Assembly: GCA_903904495.1 (NCBI GenBank)
Contig: CAIVCU010000322.1
Coordinates: 1-6,721, forward strand
DNA from: an uncultured Chlorobiaceae bacterium
GTDB taxonomy: Bacteria; Bacteroidota; Chlorobiia; Chlorobiales; Chlorobiaceae
DNA: 6,721 nt
Direction of reading: 5' to 3'
The notes under the pieces are model-generated. The model searched no databases. It was not told the origin of the DNA and saw only the letters and a list, made by a program, of their open reading frames with translations. Below, in pieces: positions 6,303 through 6,721 of the stretch. Each line of letters starts with the position of its first letter. Positions within the stretch are counted from its first letter, which is position 1. The position numbers were made by a program, and so were the translations under genes.

Positions 6303-6316
6303 GCAAAGGTCAGCGG

Positions 6317-6721
6317 TTATGCCTGGGGAGTTTTTTCTTGTACCGGTGCTGAAGCCTTAAGGGTGAACAGATGATAGTTCATACTGTCCTGGAGGGCCTG
6401 CAGGCTTGCTTCAATGATGTTCGTTGATACCCCGACCGTCCCCCAGGTATAGCGTCCGTTACTTGACTCTATCAATACCCGGACTTTAGCACTGGTTCCC
6501 CGTTTTTCTTCAAGAACGCGCACTTTGTAGTCAACCAGTCTGATACTCTTGATTTCAGGATAAAAATGGATCAGAGCCTTACGCAGGGCCTTGTCAAGTG
6601 CATTGACCGGTCCGTCACCGTCAGCAGCAATATGCTCAATCTCTTCTCCAACCCTGACCTTGAGCACAGCCTGATCGACATTTTTTGCATTTTTGCTCGA
6701 TTCAATATGAACTTTGGTTTC
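6317..6721 (-). CDS. cimA: (R)-citramalate synthase / 2-isopropylmalate synthase family, C-terminal part
   Basis: Only the last 134 residues are in the window. The frame is open to the edge at 6721, and the GTG at 6665-6667 is an internal valine codon, not a start. The visible part is the LeuA-dimer (allosteric) domain, with its ADGDGPVNALDKALRKAL block, then the SIRLVDYKVRVLEEKRGTSAKVRVLIES strands and RYTWGTVGVSTNIIEASLQAL. This pattern is typical of the CimA-like branch, which condenses pyruvate and acetyl-CoA to citramalate as the first step of a threonine-independent isoleucine route; LeuA makes the leucine precursor instead. This domain usually binds the feedback amino acid. The catalytic TIM barrel is outside the window, so citramalate versus isopropylmalate specificity cannot be read directly. 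About 400 residues are missing upstream. The strong hairpin at 6278-6302 follows the stop. Confidence 0.82.
   Translation of the reverse strand, partial: ETKVHIESSKNAKNVDQAVLKVRVGEEIEHIAADGDGPVNALDKALRKALIHFYPEIKSIRLVDYKVRVLEEKRGTSAKVRVLIESSNGRYTWGTVGVSTNIIEASLQALQDSMNYHLFTLKASAPVQEKTPQA

Noticed and set aside
6177..6374. 65-codon plus-strand open frame across the spacer
   Set aside because: It begins with GTG without a ribosome site, crosses a perfect hairpin and enters the antisense of the synthase gene.
6665..6667. GTG as the start of a short independent protein
   Set aside because: The frame continues upstream to the window edge, and the protein is recognisable as the C-terminal domain of a larger synthase.

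Overview
The window looks like ordinary chromosomal DNA from a green sulfur bacterium (Chlorobiota; Chlorobium, Pelodictyon, Chlorobaculum or Prosthecochloris type). The strongest pointer is a short-chain dehydrogenase at 4126-4857 (minus). From memory it resembles, almost residue for residue through its motifs, the crystallised sepiapterin reductase of Chlorobaculum tepidum. The metY-metX pair, the citramalate-synthase-type C-terminus and the lack of Shine-Dalgarno sequences fit that group. No mobile element, CRISPR array, rRNA or tRNA was seen.

Layout. 1-2278, plus strand: the 3' part of metY (O-acetylhomoserine sulfhydrylase) and all of metX (homoserine O-acetyltransferase), sharing an ATGA stop/start. 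They form a two-step direct-sulfhydrylation unit for methionine. 2263-4857, minus strand: a sepiapterin-reductase-like SDR, a YqeY/GatB-like protein and serS, read in that order. serS runs tail-to-tail into metX with a 16-bp overlap of coding sequence, leaving no room for an intergenic terminator. 4858-5069: a very AT-rich divergent spacer with two perfect palindromes. 5070-5327, plus strand: a cold-shock-domain protein whose start codon lies in the arm of an 8-bp inverted repeat. 5328-5453: a convergent spacer with weak hairpins. 5454-6122, minus strand: radC. 6123-6316: a spacer holding a near-ideal GC-rich 11-bp stem-loop. 6317-6721, minus strand: the C-terminal LeuA-dimer domain of a citramalate/2-isopropylmalate synthase family enzyme, cut by the window edge.

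The genes are mainly housekeeping: amino-acid synthesis (methionine, probably isoleucine), tRNA charging, pterin cofactor metabolism, and RNA/DNA maintenance. I found no undescribed multi-gene system. The parts most worth a second look are non-coding: the csp leader with its start-codon hairpin and overlapping micro-ORF, the two palindromes in the SDR/csp divergent spacer, and the strong U-tract-free hairpin after the synthase gene. These rest on sequence reading alone. Family names rest on recognised motifs and remembered homologues, not on searches.
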